From: Bryopsis sp. KO-2023
Taxonomy: Eukaryota; Chlorophyta; Ulvophyceae; Bryopsidales; Bryopsidaceae
Assembly (NCBI GenBank): GCA_030272585.1
Contig: BSYQ01000001.1
Coordinates: 5,084,001-5,148,000 of the forward strand
Direction of reading: 5' to 3'
DNA: 64,000 bases
Below, piece by piece: positions 1-12,895 of the stretch. The notes under the pieces are model-generated. The model had not been told where the DNA came from and made no database searches. It saw only the letters and a list, made by a program, of their open reading frames with translations. Position 1 is the stretch's first letter; each line of letters opens with the position of its first letter. A program made the position numbers and the translations under genes.

Positions 1-1400
1 TATTTCTTGGCTGAGCACTATTTGAAAACAAGAGCTCTACATGAGCCCTCAAAATTTTGAAAAAAGCGTATTCTTCATGGTCACAAACCTACAGTTGCAA
101 TTCATTGTTACAAATCTATAATTGCAAGTGCTCTTACAATTCGCATTAGGGGTTTAATTTTCCTTATCGAGCTTCTTCGGGTGGTCTGCTTCAGTGTTCA
201 ACATTCAACACCATAGAAAACTCGAAATCCAATCCAAAAATGCCATATCCTTACAAACACCAAAAATTTAAACACAGAAGACGGCCCATACATTCAATGA
301 CCACCTGGCTCATCGAGTTGACCAATATCGCCGCCGCGTCCTTGAGCGCCACCATGACTTCCACCGCCGAAAGTATGGTGTGAAAAAAGACGTTGGTATG
401 ATTGCATATGCGAACAGGGGAAACAGGCATGTATGGTTTCAGGCTTCGTTCAACAAGGCTGACACTGTCGGCCCAACACCTTGTTTCCCTTTTTTCCCAG
501 TTTCGCAGTCACTTCGGCCTCCAAATTTTGCGACGATGGAATTATCAAAAGAAAAAAAAGGGGGAAATGAGCAGGTCGGGGGAAGGAGAATCAAATCACG
601 CAACTTACTTATCCGTGATCATCCGCGTGATAGTTGCTCGGCTGATTTTGTACATTATTCTTCTACAATATCAAGTGTACATCACTGTACGTTACCAATT
701 TTTACCCCAAAAGCGTCGCCAAGTCTTGTTTCTATTTTCCCCACATTCTTCCCTCGTTCTTGCTTCCCTCATTCTTACTTGTTTCATTAGTCTCAGGAGT
801 GATGATATGTTGCCTATGTACCTGTTGTAAACGACTATATCGCTCATTCTCAGACCAGTTTTCGGTGCTGTCGACTGACCGGATTACCCACCCCGTATGT
901 CTATGGCTCGAAGAGAAAATATGAATCAAAGAGACCGATATTATCAGCAAGACGGATCAGGGCAACGGTGAATACTTCACATCCGATGAGAAGAAGAGGA
1001 CTATCTTGCTGAAGGACAAGAGTACCGCAACTATGGAGAAGTTCTTAGCCGCAACGATATTTGGTTCATTGACACCGGTGGATTAGGGAGGTGATGGAGA
1101 TATGGTGTACGTTGATCACATTGGCCTTCCAAATCATGAGTTGTGGATTACACCTACACTCGATGAGATAAGAACGATACGGATGGACAAAACCAACCAC
1201 GATGGATGATGTTGTAATAGAGTGCCGAATCAATGTAAGTAGAGAACATCAAAGCAGGAACACCTCCAGATAAAGCAACGATGGAGGATTCACGACACAA
1301 GGTTCCGTTTATAGTGTCAACTATCTTTGTTGTGGCATACCTAAGGATATCATTGGCCACGTTGTGTATGCCTTGAAATACATTTTTCGCGTCAAGATAA
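1..1400. other. AT-rich intergenic DNA, no gene recognised
   Basis: No convincing exon on either strand. Short open frames at 380-830 and near 1154-1570 have no recognisable domain, and the latter runs into the repeat arm of the adjacent element. The stretch at 960-1150 looks vaguely like decayed coding DNA but cannot be assigned. Confidence 0.5.
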
Positions 1401-1408
1401 TTACTGAT

Positions 1409-2795
1409 CAGAGTTGTGCGCCGTTGCAACGGCTCCGTTAATAACGGCGCCGTTAACGGTAACGGGCCGTTGCCGTTCCGTTGTCGCGAGCGTTGTGCAA
1501 ACCCGTTGAAACCCGTTAATTGACCGTTAACGATCACACAGCCGTTATTAACGGCACCTGCCGTTGCCATCGATTACAACGGTCAATGTTACTAAACTAA
1601 GAGTAATGGAATGAACAATCCACCCCGTCCCGTTCCTATCTCGCTCGTTTCGCGGGCGAGGAAAGTAGTGAACCCGTTTGGGGATAAAACCAAACGAAAG
1701 ATGAGAACTTTTCGAGCACGACGCACTTTATCGCGTGCGAAACGAGCAAGAAACGAGGGAGATATCCCAGTTTCTGTGGAAAATACAGAAACTGGGATAT
1801 CTCCCTCGTTTCTTGCTCGTTTCGCACGCGACAAAGTGCGTCGTGCTCGGAAAACGTTTTTCTATAGTCTTGTCACGTTCACACGTCAAAAACGACCTCT
1901 TGGAAGGGAAGTTCCGGTTCTGTAAGTCGAGATCTAATAAGATCTATTTTTAGGGTTATGGATAGTTCCGTCGTTGTGCTTTCTAGTTCCGCCAAAGTTC
2001 CGCGAAAGGCGAAACTTCCACGGGTCTCTTCACGAAGAAGAGGGCGAGAGAGAGCAAGTTCCGCCTTTTCCAAATGCTATTTTCAGAATTAGAACCAACT
2101 GAAATAAAAAATTTAAGGAGGTATTTGGAAAAGGCGGAACTTGCTCTCTCTCGCCCTCTTCTTCGTGAAGAGACCCGTGGAAGTTTCGCCTTTTGCGGAA
2201 CTTTGGCGGAACTAGAAAGCACAACGACGGAACTATCAATAACCCTAAAAATAGATCTTATTAGATCTCGACTTACAGAACCGGAACTTCCCTTCCAAGA
2301 GGTCGTTTTTGACGTGTGAACAAGACAAGACTATAGAAAAACGTTTTCCGAGCACAACGCACTTTGTCGCGTGCGAAACAAGCAAGAAACGAGGGAGATA
2401 TCCCAGTTTCTGTATTTTCCACAGAAACTGGGATATCTCCCTCGTTTCTTGCTCGTTTCGCACGCGACAAAGTGCGTCGTGCTCGAAACAACTTCTTCTT
2501 CCCATTGGCTATACTTTCTAACGCCTTAATTCCCTTTCTCACTCGCGAAACGAGCGAGAACGAGGAAGGGATGGTGGATTCTATACTAATCATACTTTTA
2601 CTAAGGCTTTCAAGTACACACAAAGCGACGTTAACGGTGGCCGTTGCAACGGCCGTTAAACGACCGTTAACGGCCGTTAAACCGTTGTGCAACAACGGAA
2701 CGACAACGGTTTTCACGGCAATTAACGGCCGTTAATTGCCGTTGCCGTTGCCGTTCCGTTGTCGTTAAGGAAAATCGGCCTGGCGCACAACTCTG
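1409..2795. mobile_element. Non-autonomous hAT-type element, AACGGCCGTT-repeat family (F5)
   Basis: Terminal inverted repeats CAGAGTTGTGCGCC at 1409 and GGCGCACAACTCTG ending at 2795. They are flanked by an exact 8-bp direct repeat TTACTGAT (1401-1408 and 2796-2803), as expected of a hAT insertion. Both subterminal regions (about 1420-1580 and 2635-2770) consist of degenerate copies of GTTAACGGCCGTTGC, which is self-complementary. No transposase is encoded. The interior is a separate large foldback structure. Confidence 0.85.
1622..2575. repeat. Nested foldback: two 460-bp inverted arms inside F5
   Basis: The sequence from about 1625 to 2090 reappears as reverse complement at about 2110-2575, with a short AT-rich loop near 2100. 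Each arm also contains its own palindrome (about 1764-1806 and 2395-2440, a GAGATATCCCAG core either side of a short spacer) and repeated CGAAACGAGC/GCTCGTTTCG units. Open frames in both arms are mirror images of each other, so they are products of the palindrome and not genes. Confidence 0.8.
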
Positions 2796-2803
2796 TTACT
2801 GAT

Positions 2804-4062
2804 GAGACTTGATCAATAATATTGAAGGATAATTACTACTGGTGGAAGGGCAATCATCCAAACCCTCAAGATAAATTATTGCAAATTTCCACAACTTGTA
2901 TCGCTTCCTTCTTCATCGCCTAATGGCTAACCACAAACGTGCAAGGACTGATATCTTCAATCAAAAAATTACGGGAAGAATTCTCAAGGTTGCACAAAAA
3001 GAACGTCAACCTCCTACGGAAACAAACTCGAGACTTGGTTTAGAGCGAAGGTGCGGACCGTATAATCATAATCCCTTGGAACAAGTTGGTACGAAAAGGT
3101 TGCAACGTAGGCTGACAAATCACTTGTCTTGGACTGCTAATCTGTCTTCTGATCAACCACTCCTAATCTAGTGGATAAACCACGACTTGTTTGACCAGAG
3201 GTCCACGTGCCCACGTATGGTGCTACGATCTGGCAGAGAGCTCGGGGAGTTTCATATCATTGACAAGAAAATTATCCATATTGGATGTTCCACTCGCGCA
3301 TGAATATATTTTCCATGCCTGGGATAACGACTTAATAATTCTTGCAAGTTCAACGCCTACATTACATGAAGTAAGGAGAGGCAAGATCTGGCATTCTAGA
3401 CTTGGAGGATTGCAGAGGGGACCGTGCTGCAGGCTTTGGCAATTAACTTATTGTAATATCTAACCTTTTTGGAAATGTTTGGGGTTAGTGACGAGTGCGT
3501 AAAAAGGTAAGAAGATGTAAAATGTAAAAAGCAAGGATAGCGATACTAAATTAGCATACTATCTCTTCAAAAGAACATGCACAAAGTTGATTCCTAGTTC
3601 TCCCAACGACTCCACAAAATATGCAAAAGGGACCTCGATGAAGAAGAATTGACACAGGAATGCGTGGAGATGTTGGAGATGGGACTCACATCTCCTCCCA
3701 GTAGTGGGAGTCCGAGTCTAAAGAATATCGCTAGGAGGACTAAAGGACATCTACGGCAGGATTGTCTCAATATTTTGACGAGAAAGACTTCTGGCTGAAA
3801 GGGGTTTCTAAGAGTAAAAGGAGTGCGATATGGGACTAACCACCTATTAGTAACAAGCGCAAACCCAGCAAAGCGTTCATGATAGAAATTCAGCTCGAGG
3901 ATTGTAGACAAAAAATGTAATATACTTTTCGTACATTGAGTGAGAAGTAAGTAAGGGCCTCTGGAATTGAAGGAAGACAACCATTGAGGAGGTTACACCA
4001 AAACAATACTATGGAACCCTGAAATTCCATGGTTTTTTTAAATGATTGTGTGTTTGATTAAC
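2804..4062. other. Intergenic, no feature recognised
   Basis: Short open frames only (for example 2896-3171 and 3191-3463 on the plus strand, 3594-3980 on the minus strand). None has a recognisable motif or credible splice context. Confidence 0.4.
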
Positions 4063-4175
4063 CGTTGCAACGGCGCACAACTCTGGCTTCAAGTGACGCT
4101 CCCCATCGCCAATCAGCTCGTCGACGCTCGTGCGTTTGAGATATTACAATCACATCTCATTATTGGAAAATGTGT

Positions 4176-4287
4176 CAGAGTCGTGCCCACGTCGTTTTTG
4201 CGACTGCGACAACGACAACGGTCGTTAACCATTAACGCCGTTAACGGCCGTTGTCGTTGTCGCAAAAACGACTTCGGCACAACTCTG
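4176..4287. repeat. 112-bp hairpin MITE-like relative of F5
   Basis: Begins CAGAGTCGTGCC and ends GGCACAACTCTG. The interior is almost perfectly self-complementary (CGTTTTTGCGAC at the left, GTCGCAAAAACG at the right) around GTTAACGGCCGTT. An isolated right end of the same family lies at 4063-4085. The 8-bp flanks do not match, so intact insertion is not shown. Confidence 0.5.
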
Positions 4288-6132
4288 GTGTTAATTAAAG
4301 ATGCTAACAAAGGGGTTGCTCCTATGGACTGGCGTATGTAACTTTCAAAAATTTTTACTTCAATACATATTTGGCTGAGGATATTGAAGATTAATCGAAT
4401 CCATAATATATGATTGGTATTTCTCCTCTGGTGCTCGAGTGTGGTACGTTGTAAGTGTTGTGTAATACTTTCACTCAAATTTTTATTCTCCACCTTCCAA
4501 AAAGAGAATGTTTCTTGGGCAAAAAATTTCGAATTAATTAATTTAATTTAATTAATTCAATCCAATGAGAAGGTGGTGTTCACACAAATTGTTCTTCTGC
4601 GTATGTAAAATAAAATATTGAGAATATCCGAAATATCATGCGATACGAGATCGAATTGTAGGAAATGTTATATCATTTCTTGGGAACCAAAGATCTTGTT
4701 CTAAAGGGAACTAGCTTCGGAGGGGGAAAGCAATCAATTAAAGGTTTGGTGAGCTCCTGGGATGCTAGATCCTTCGTAAGAAGTCTAGTGTCCTTGATGA
4801 TTGAAAGTTTGCTCGAAAGGTTGCTCATGATCCAAGGGGTTTAGTGTATCGAGTTAGGATTGTAAAATCACCTAATAACAAATTATTATCCAATCACAAG
4901 AGGGTTGGACGTCGAGGGCACGAAATTCCGAGGGTAGGAAAAGATTAATGTGTATGTTTTGGTCAAAGCACATATTATCCACGAAGTTGGGAAAGCAACA
5001 CACAAGATTCGCCAAGCTCCTACACCTCGCATAATAAGGATATTGTTCGAAGCACGAACTATTGTAATGCGTAGAAGTGGAAAGTGGTATACAAACAATA
5101 GGATTTTCTCAAAAGTACTAAGGGTCTACCCAATAAACCTTCTTCGTTTGTGTTGTGTCCATTCTTAAGGGCCCTATGCTATCGAGGATTACGTCTACTA
5201 GATTTATCCAAACCCCATAGTATTGCAACCTCTCATATGTCACAAAAATTTACTCCAGGTGCCGGCGGCTATGAGTATATGCTTCCACTTCAAAGAACAC
5301 AATACAATTTATGAAAATCTATCAAACATGTACACCACGTACATCAATTCGTATTCTCAGCCCATGACGTGATAGAAAATCCGAAGAGGATTACTTGGCT
5401 TCAAGACTTTCACCACCATGAATTGTCTCAAATGATACGATCTACAAGTTTTTGTATTGTACATAAACTACATACGAAACAGATTGATTTGCACCTTGCA
5501 CAGTGTCAAGAGATGCTCATCCTTAATCAACGGAAAGAAGTAATATAGGTAATATCTCTAAAGTATGTTTCGAACGCTGGGGAGACTATTGAATTCTACA
5601 GACGTCATAGGGGTTGTAAAAGCATTTTCTTGCACTTCATAACCTTTTCGTACACGTCTATCTCTTCCACACAAGGACACAAATTAATATAAGTCTACTA
5701 CCTACACATGATAAAAATCTACCACGACTGTTGCAACCAACACCATTTAAGTTTGTTGATCGAGAACGCTACCATCTGTCCTTGTATTCTTTGCAATAGA
5801 CATATCCTTTTGGTGTCCCAAGTGGGGACTTATCTAAAGTCTCCCCAAAATTGCCAAGGTGGTAGCTTGTTTTGAAGTTTTATCTTATTTATGATAGAAT
5901 TAGGGTGACGACGAAAGACGACCAGAAGTTATTTTTCGAATCGTATTCTAAATATGATAGTCTATCAATTTCCACAATAGATAGATTAATGTGGAACATC
6001 TAAATCAATGTCTCTAATTTTTTACGAAAGCATATGTTGCACACATAGAGGGAACCAAGTCTATATTCTCAAAACATCCTTACCTAAAAAACCGCCTTGC
6101 TAAAAAATGAGAGTCCTCCCAAACAACCGGAA
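4288..6132. other. AT-rich intergenic DNA, nothing recognised
   Basis: No long open frame, no clear splice-site series and no repeat structure was found on either strand. Confidence 0.45.
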
Positions 6133-8636
6133 TCAAAATGTCCTTTTTGATGCTTGGAGGTCGGCCACGACTCTAGTATTGACCAGCTGACTTTCGAACA
6201 ACAATTTTTCCCCTTGCATGAGAAAAAATAATAACACAATGTAGATCGGCACCACTTGAATCCAAGCCATCCTTAGCATATGAAGTGGCGGCGGCCTGTA
6301 GTGAAGAAAGGGCAAAAAACATCAAAATAAAATATTTATCATCAATTCCAAATTGAAAAAGTCTAAAACAGTGGTGTTCGATAAGGCAATGAGCAAACTT
6401 ATATATTGTAGCGCAATGTTCATCAGAATTGCAATAATCAGCACTTGCACAATGTTGTGTTACAATGCAATTGTAGGAAGAGAAGTGAAGAAGCGTACCT
6501 CAAAAGAATTGTCACGATTTGGGGAAATCGCACTTTCATATCCAGGAGAAAATCCTCAGCCGACCCTGCCTGCATTTCATCGCCGAAAACAAACATCATG
6601 CATTTCTTGACATGAGTAAACTTAATTAACTCGCACACCCTCCACACACCACATTCCGGAGTTACCTTCCATACGGGCAAGTAATTATACAAAGTGGTTT
6701 CGTTTCGGTCCAAATAGCTGGATATCAACTTCTCCATTTGAAGCTGGGAAGATGCCTGTGTGCAAAACGAAAGACACAACCAAGTGATTCCTTGCCCAAA
6801 AAAATAATAAAAATAATAAATTATGAAACAAATATGGTTAGTGGACTACTTGTACGGATAGCACCTATGAGGAGAGCATCAGACCAGTCCTACAACATGT
6901 ACAAAACAGGTTGAGAAAAAAAAAGGAGGTGAAATTAAACCGTGGGTTGAAGATTTTATCACCTCCAGTATGGAGCCATTGATTCCAGAAGACTTCAACA
7001 GAGGCTCATCATAGTGTCGATATCTTCCAGTTTTCATCAAAGGCTGTTTTTGTCTGAAGTGCAGCTGCAAAACACAATCAGGGTTAACGTGCGTTTAAAA
7101 CATATGCAAAAACTGCACATCAGGGAAATCAATCATGCCTAAAAAATATAATCGATTTTGCCTTCATCTGGTGGCCTGGATATTGCCCACGAGTACAATC
7201 CGAAATCAGCGAAAAGGATGCCAAGGAATTTATAAGACAAAAAATTATGTCGAAAGGGTGGTTTTCCCGCCTTACTGCCAACGAGTTCCGAAATGAATAA
7301 ATAGATAAAATTATGGTGTCACATTTCGGCCCCCTTTTCCGACCTGATAATTCATCTCACCTCACCATCCACATGAAGGGATGCTCCAGGCACAGCTGCA
7401 GAGTGATGAACATATCCAAGACTGTACATGCGAAGATCGACCGCTCCCTGAGCGCCACAAACACTATCAAACGAGAAGAAAAAAAGACAGGCTGCTGAGG
7501 TTCCACTAGTTATCCACAACCAATCCAAAAGAACCCATTTCCCCAGTATTTTAGCCAGATTTGGGTTTTGCACATTGACAACTCACCTCGATTTGATATC
7601 GGAATTGCATGAGCAGTTTTACACTGTGGACATTTCCCACTCCAAAGCACTGTGCTTTGAACACCACAGAGTCATGCACTCCATCAAAGTTATGATCTTC
7701 GTTGGCCACCTGTCCAGAAAAACACACATACTATTTCCATACCGTACACGCACTTGAACGAAGGTACTCTTTGTCTGTTCTTTTGAACTTAAGAGATGAG
7801 GGAAATAATATAAGATATAGGGCTTTTCGAACACCTCTGCACAGTGGGACTGACCGTCCATCCTTCCACCAACTAAACAGGATGCTCTACAACTGTGTAA
7901 CTGATGTCAGGAACAAATATTTTCTGTCGCTTTGGCCACCATGGCATGTATCAACTGAATCCCAAGGACGGCTTTTCTTTTGCCGGTGTTGTTCCGTTCG
8001 AAGGAGAAGCAGAACGAGTTGAGAGTTGGGGTTTCGTTTCAGGGATTTACTCACTTGCACGTTCACAGAGGCCGCCTTGCCTCCGACGAGATCGTTCAAC
8101 TCCGGAAAAGAGCTCCATACCTTCTCCTCACCTGGAGAGCTTCCCTACAAAAGCGGGGTGATACTTGAGTGGAAAACTGCAAGTCCAATTGCTTAATTTC
8201 GCCTCTCCCCGGAACGGTTAGGGGTAGTTTTTTGGTGTTCGAAAGTTGAACTAAAGAAATCCCCCCCAAAAAATAACACTTCCGAGAATAAGCCACGAGG
8301 AACGAGGTGAATGTGTGGCGACCTGGATTCACGCATTACCTCGAGAACCAGTAGGGCATCATACGTAAAAGCTACTTTCGGTCGCTCAACTTCAAAGACA
8401 GTCTTCGTCCAGAAACCTCCGGTGTTGTAGGCGATCACGAAGGAAAGCACAAGGGTCCCCAGATGGCCGATCACTCGCGTGCAGTACGCACACGAAGTCC
8501 GTCTGGAGTAGTGTCGACGCAAGTACGGCTCCGCGTATACCTAGAAATTCAACCCAAGTGAAGGAAGCCACGGGTTTTCGTTGAGGAACCAACTGCTCGG
8601 TGGGTCGATCGAGGGGTGGGGGTTCACCTGGACCAT
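6133..8636 (-). CDS. TMEM231: TMEM231 homologue (ciliary transition-zone membrane protein)
   Basis: Nine exons with GT-AG introns and consistent phases: 8636-8628, 8540-8340, 8144-8055, 7709-7587, 7447-7361, 7064-6963, 6755-6666, 6569-6499, 6295-6133. Together they give 311 codons plus stop, close to the usual length of the family (about 316). Recognised from the order of family motifs: NTGGFWTKTVFEVERP after a first membrane segment (residues about 26-41), SSFPELNDL, HSVKLLMQFRYQIE, AAVPGASLHVDGE, LHFRQKQPL, then a second membrane segment (about 268-284, WIQVVPIYIVLLFF) and ESQLVNTRVV near the C-terminus. TMEM231 is a two-pass protein of the MKS/B9 complex at the ciliary transition zone, where it helps gate ciliary membrane entry. 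The start is a three-codon first exon (MVQ) that matches the short N-terminus of the family. The segment normally preceding the second membrane helix looks shortened, so a microexon in the last intron may have been missed. Confidence 0.85.
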
Positions 8637-9176
8637 GGCAAATGTTTGAATGAAAACCAAAAGCGCATGTGGAAATCCTGCGGTTTCATTAGGGTGCCAG
8701 AAACTGCCAGAATCGCCACAAGGTAACGCATTATGATTTTGTCTGCTGGTGGAATTCCCCGCCCCCCCCCTTGCTTGCTTGCCTCGACAGGTCCGAAAAG
8801 CCGAGGTTTGTTTTGTTGGGCGGAGGGGGGTTCGAACATTGGGCCAACTTGGGTGTCGTACAATTTGTCAGAATTTTCCCGAAAAGGAAGCGTGTACGTA
8901 TTTGATTTTTTGCCTGACAGTTTTGACGTAAAGACGAACCCTCTGAACAGCTCCTGGACAGTATTTCCCTGTTGGTGTAGTTTTCCTGCAAAGGAACTGG
9001 TGTGCTGGACAAACGACAGCTGTTCAGTTGCATCTGCACAGAAACCGCCAGCAGTGCTCGGCGCATGTTTCAATTCCTTGGTTGATTTTCGTTGTCGGCA
9101 CCCGTTCGGATTTTTTTTTGCGCGACGGTTGCTGGACGGTCTCTGGTGAAATTCCTTTCTAACCCCCCCCTCCAGA
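8637..9176. promoter_or_regulatory. Shared upstream region of divergent TMEM231 and UBX genes
   Basis: The two start codons point away from each other and are 540 bp apart with no other gene between. This stretch must hold both 5' leaders and probably a bidirectional promoter. I see no clear TATA box. A C8 run (near 8762) and a C7 run just before the UBX start codon are present. Open frames across it on both strands are GC-rich shadows. Confidence 0.5.
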
Positions 9177-12100
9177 ATGAGCGAAACCAACGGGCAGGGG
9201 GCCCCAGCTTCTGTGAACGACGCCGTCGCGCGGTTCGTTTCTGTGACTGGAGCTGATGAACAACACGCGCAGTTTTGCATAGAAGCTTGCGGAGGAAACG
9301 TGGAGAGGGCGTTGCAAATGTTCTATGGCTCAGAGGGTATGCCCAACCATGTGCCAGTTTGTTTCAGTTTTGTTGGTCTGCCTCAACACATAATTTCACT
9401 TCCGTCTGGGACTTTCAGTAATTCTTTCTGTTCCATGGATGGAAGAAAGAATTGGCCTCCCTTACTGCAAGTGGTTTTTTCTTACAGAAATAAAAAAAGA
9501 AACAATTGCTTTTTTTTAGAAAAATACCTAATGGAATTGCACCAGTTGTTAAAGATGAACGATGTACCAGTCTTTTCACAAAAAAATATACACATGAATT
9601 TCGAAAAATGAATTCACTGTCTCTCTCTCTCTTCTCCTTTGTCCTTTTCCCCCATGGCATGGTTTGTTGCAAATTTTTTCACACAAAATTCTTTTATGTC
9701 AGACATGGGAATGGGTCCTGCTCCACTGGCACCCACCGCCCCCGTGAACAATCCACAAAACAATGGTGGGCACGTTGCAAATCAAGGCGGAAATCGAGGG
9801 GGAAATCGAGGCGGCAATAACGGAGGCTTTATTGGAGGGATGGCTGCTGTGGTGGGCCACATAGTGAGGCTCCCAGTCAACGTTCTCCAAACAAGTTTCG
9901 GAGTTTTGGGTGGATTTTTGTCCTTCAGTCTCGGCGCCGCGGCGTCCCTGGTGCTGCCACAGAGAGTTCGAGGTGATTGCAAACTATTTTGAACGCTGTT
10001 TTTTTTCTTTTTTTTCGTACTTTTGAAGTGCGTTTTTGAAATACTTGCATGCAATGGAAACAGAAAAATAGGATGCAGAGCTGTTCAAAATTTGGACGAT
10101 CGAAACTTATCAAAGCTCCAGGAAAGTGTCCCATTATTCTGTTTTTTCAAACAATCGAATTTGCGTAGTTTTGTTGTCGATATTCTTGGAAGTGCACTCA
10201 TAATGTATTGGAACCTAAATAAGTTTTTTTCGCATAAAAGATACCATCGCAAAGAGTGTGGAGCATTTTGAAAAATCTCAAACAAACGTTCGTACAACTC
10301 GTTTTTCGCCTGATGTGAAACGTCAAGCTCTGAATACGTTGATCGAATCGAGTTCATTGAATACACCCAATATCAAAATCAAAATCAGAATCAGAATTCT
10401 CCACTCCACAGAGTTGGTGCATTTTTAGGGATGGATTGATGTCTTGTAGATGCATACCAGCAGACGAACGCTGAAATGGACCCGATCCGCCAAGCGCGCG
10501 AATTCCTGTTAGGATTTGAGGATGCATACGGCTCCAATCATCCAGAATTCTTCGAAGATGGCTGGAAGGAGGCCGCCGCCCAAGCACACAGAGATTGCAA
10601 ATTTTTGTGGGTGTACATACACTCGCCGGACCACGAGGTGCTTTCCAGATGCAACGCTGGTTTATAATATATATGAAAAAATTCTTCCACTTCCCAAGAC
10701 ATTTTTCAAACAGTTTTTCGAGGGGAATAGAAAGGAGGGATGACCGCATGTGAAACTGAGTGAAAATCGCTTGCTCTTCTTGCCTTTTCTGGTTTTGTTT
10801 TTTTTACCTTGGTGTGTTGTTTCGCAGGATTCGGAAGCATTCTGTAGAGATGTCTTGTGCTCTGCTGAAGTGATTCAATTTTTGAACTCGAAGTTTTTGT
10901 GCTGGGGTGGCGATGTACGAAGAAGTCAAGCTTTCGCCGTGAGTGGGAAATCCATCCAGTTTTCGTTCGCTCGCAAATTGAATTCTTCCATGGTTAGCGT
11001 ATGGACCCCCTTTTATTTGGTTTTTCCCTCCCTTTCTGCCCCATCCTCTTTTCAGCCCAAGAAAACATCGCATCACTGAATATATATATATATATATTTG
11101 ATGTAATTCAGGTGGACCTGAAAGGTGAAAGCCAACCCCTTTGTTGCATTGGGTTTTATTATATATATTTATATATGTATTTTTTATATGTTTAGATTTG
11201 ACGTGTTGCTGTGTGTTGTGATGGGGTGGGGGGAAAAAAAACAGTTGTCTTCGAGGCTTGGAGCTACGACATTCCCTTACATGTGTTTATTGGCGTTTTC
11301 TGGAGCTAGACTGCAACTGGTTTCTTCGGCACAAGGAAAATTGACAGCTGCAGATGTTTTGAGGGTGCTGGAGCAAGCTGTCGAAGAGCAAGGGCCACTC
11401 ATGGTTGCCGAGCAAACAGAGAGAAATCAGATGGTAAAAAAGATGGAGCGGGGGAAAAACAATAAGAGGAAGGGGGGGGGGGGAGTGTGGCATGAAGAAT
11501 CTAAATAAGAAACACTTGATCGCTGCAAGATTGGGAGAAGTTCTTAGCTTGATTTATGGACTCGATAAGTGCAAATCTGTGTGTGAAGTTGTATTTTCCG
11601 AAAGGAAATGACAATACTTGTACGGGTGGGTTGATTTTTTTTTTTCTGAGTTTGGGTTTTTATCTTGATTTGTTTCGCCTTTTTTTTTAATTGTTATTTT
11701 TTGGCAGGAAATGGATCGAAGGCTTCGAGAGGAACAGGATAGGGAATATAGGGCTGCCCAGGAGATGGATTTGGAGCGAGATCGTCAAAGGCAGCTCCAA
11801 GAGAAGGAAAGGGAGGAAAAAGCGGCCTTGGAAAGGGAAGCACAGGAGAAACAAAGGTGGGGTTATCGCTCCAACACCAGTTCATTGTTTGAGGGGGCAG
11901 TTCCGCTTGATGTATCAAGCTGAGTGGAGGTCTGGCAGGCGGAACTCCTCTGCAACAATCAGTCATTCTTGCCTCAAGTGCTCATCGTGACTGCTTCACA
12001 GATCAGAATGAATTTTCACATCCTGTGCCGAACAAAAAAAAAAACTCCAGAAATTTGAATGGGTAAAGGGAAGAGTAAACTGAAGGTGGATTTTTTTGGC

Positions 12101-12895
12101 GCGTTATCTTGGAATTCCAGGCAGGAGGAAGAAGCGGAGGCGAAAAGACTGGCTGATCATGTGGCGGCCGTCGCTCGGCGCAAAGAGGAGAAGCGAAGTT
12201 TGCTGCCGGAGGAGCCAGCAGCCGGTGCTGGAGTGTCGCAACTCAGGATCAGATTGCCCGATGGCAGCACTCACAACCGTCGATTTCTGTACACAGCGAC
12301 GGTAAGGCTCCTTTTTGCAACTGTCCCTCTTCCAAACTCCAGCCCCTTCGATGCAATTCCTTTTTTGCGGAAATGATTACAGCAGGATAGTAGAGTAGGG
12401 AACAGAAGCAAATCATTTGCTGGGGCTGGAATACCAGGAAAAGAAATGCTAGCTGGAATGCATGGCTGCGTTGACATCAATTGATCTCATTTCATATAAT
12501 AGAAGCATATTAATCGCGGGTTTGGTGGGGGGTTGTAGTTGGGGGGGTGGATGCCGTAACTCTGAACTATGTTGGTAATATTATCGACCTCCAGAAATTC
12601 GTCACCACCCCAGCATCCTTGGAATCCTTGTCCTTCCCAGAATGTGTTTCTTCTTTTCTCGACATGAATTTCTTTTCGGTAGTTAGGGGAATTAGCCAGT
12701 TGCGTTTTTGATCATGTACAGGTGCAAGACGTTTATAATTTTGTCGATTCGGTGGAGAACCTCTCGTGTTTGGATTACACCCTGGTCACCGGCTTCCCTC
12801 GAACCTTCCTGGACCCCGGCAAGTTGAAACAAGATCTCCAATCCGCAGGGTTGGTCCCTGGCGGAACGCTCATGGTTCAATCAAATGATGACTAA
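9177..12895 (+). CDS. PUX10: FAF2/UBXD8/PUX10-type UBX protein
   Basis: Eight exons: 9177-9336, 9703-9972, 10450-10637, 10828-10938, 11245-11433, 11708-11856, 12121-12301, 12722-12895. All junctions are GT-AG and in phase, giving 473 codons plus stop. Domain order: UBA (about 1-52, binds ubiquitin); a glycine/asparagine spacer with GGNRGG repeats; a hydrophobic hairpin (about 96-137, GVLGGFLSFSLGAAASLVL); UAS thioredoxin-like domain (about 150-290, FLLGFEDAYGSNHPEFFEDG and FCRDVLCSAEVIQFL); a charged coiled coil (about 300-365); and a C-terminal UBX domain (about 390-473, binds CDC48/p97). This is the architecture of proteins that recruit CDC48 to the ER or lipid droplets to extract ubiquitinated proteins; plant PUX10 does so on lipid droplets. 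The hairpin is what distinguishes it from soluble UBX proteins. Exon-3 acceptor choice (10450) is the least certain boundary. The plant name is assigned by architecture. Confidence 0.88.

Noticed and set aside
4168-4295. 8-bp target duplication around the 4176-4287 hairpin
   Set aside because: Flanks are AAATGTGT and GTGTTAAT; they share GTGT only, at different offsets.
8624-9280. 218-codon minus-strand open frame over the divergent promoter
   Set aside because: It overlaps exon 1 of both genes, has no domain, and its composition is that of an antisense shadow.
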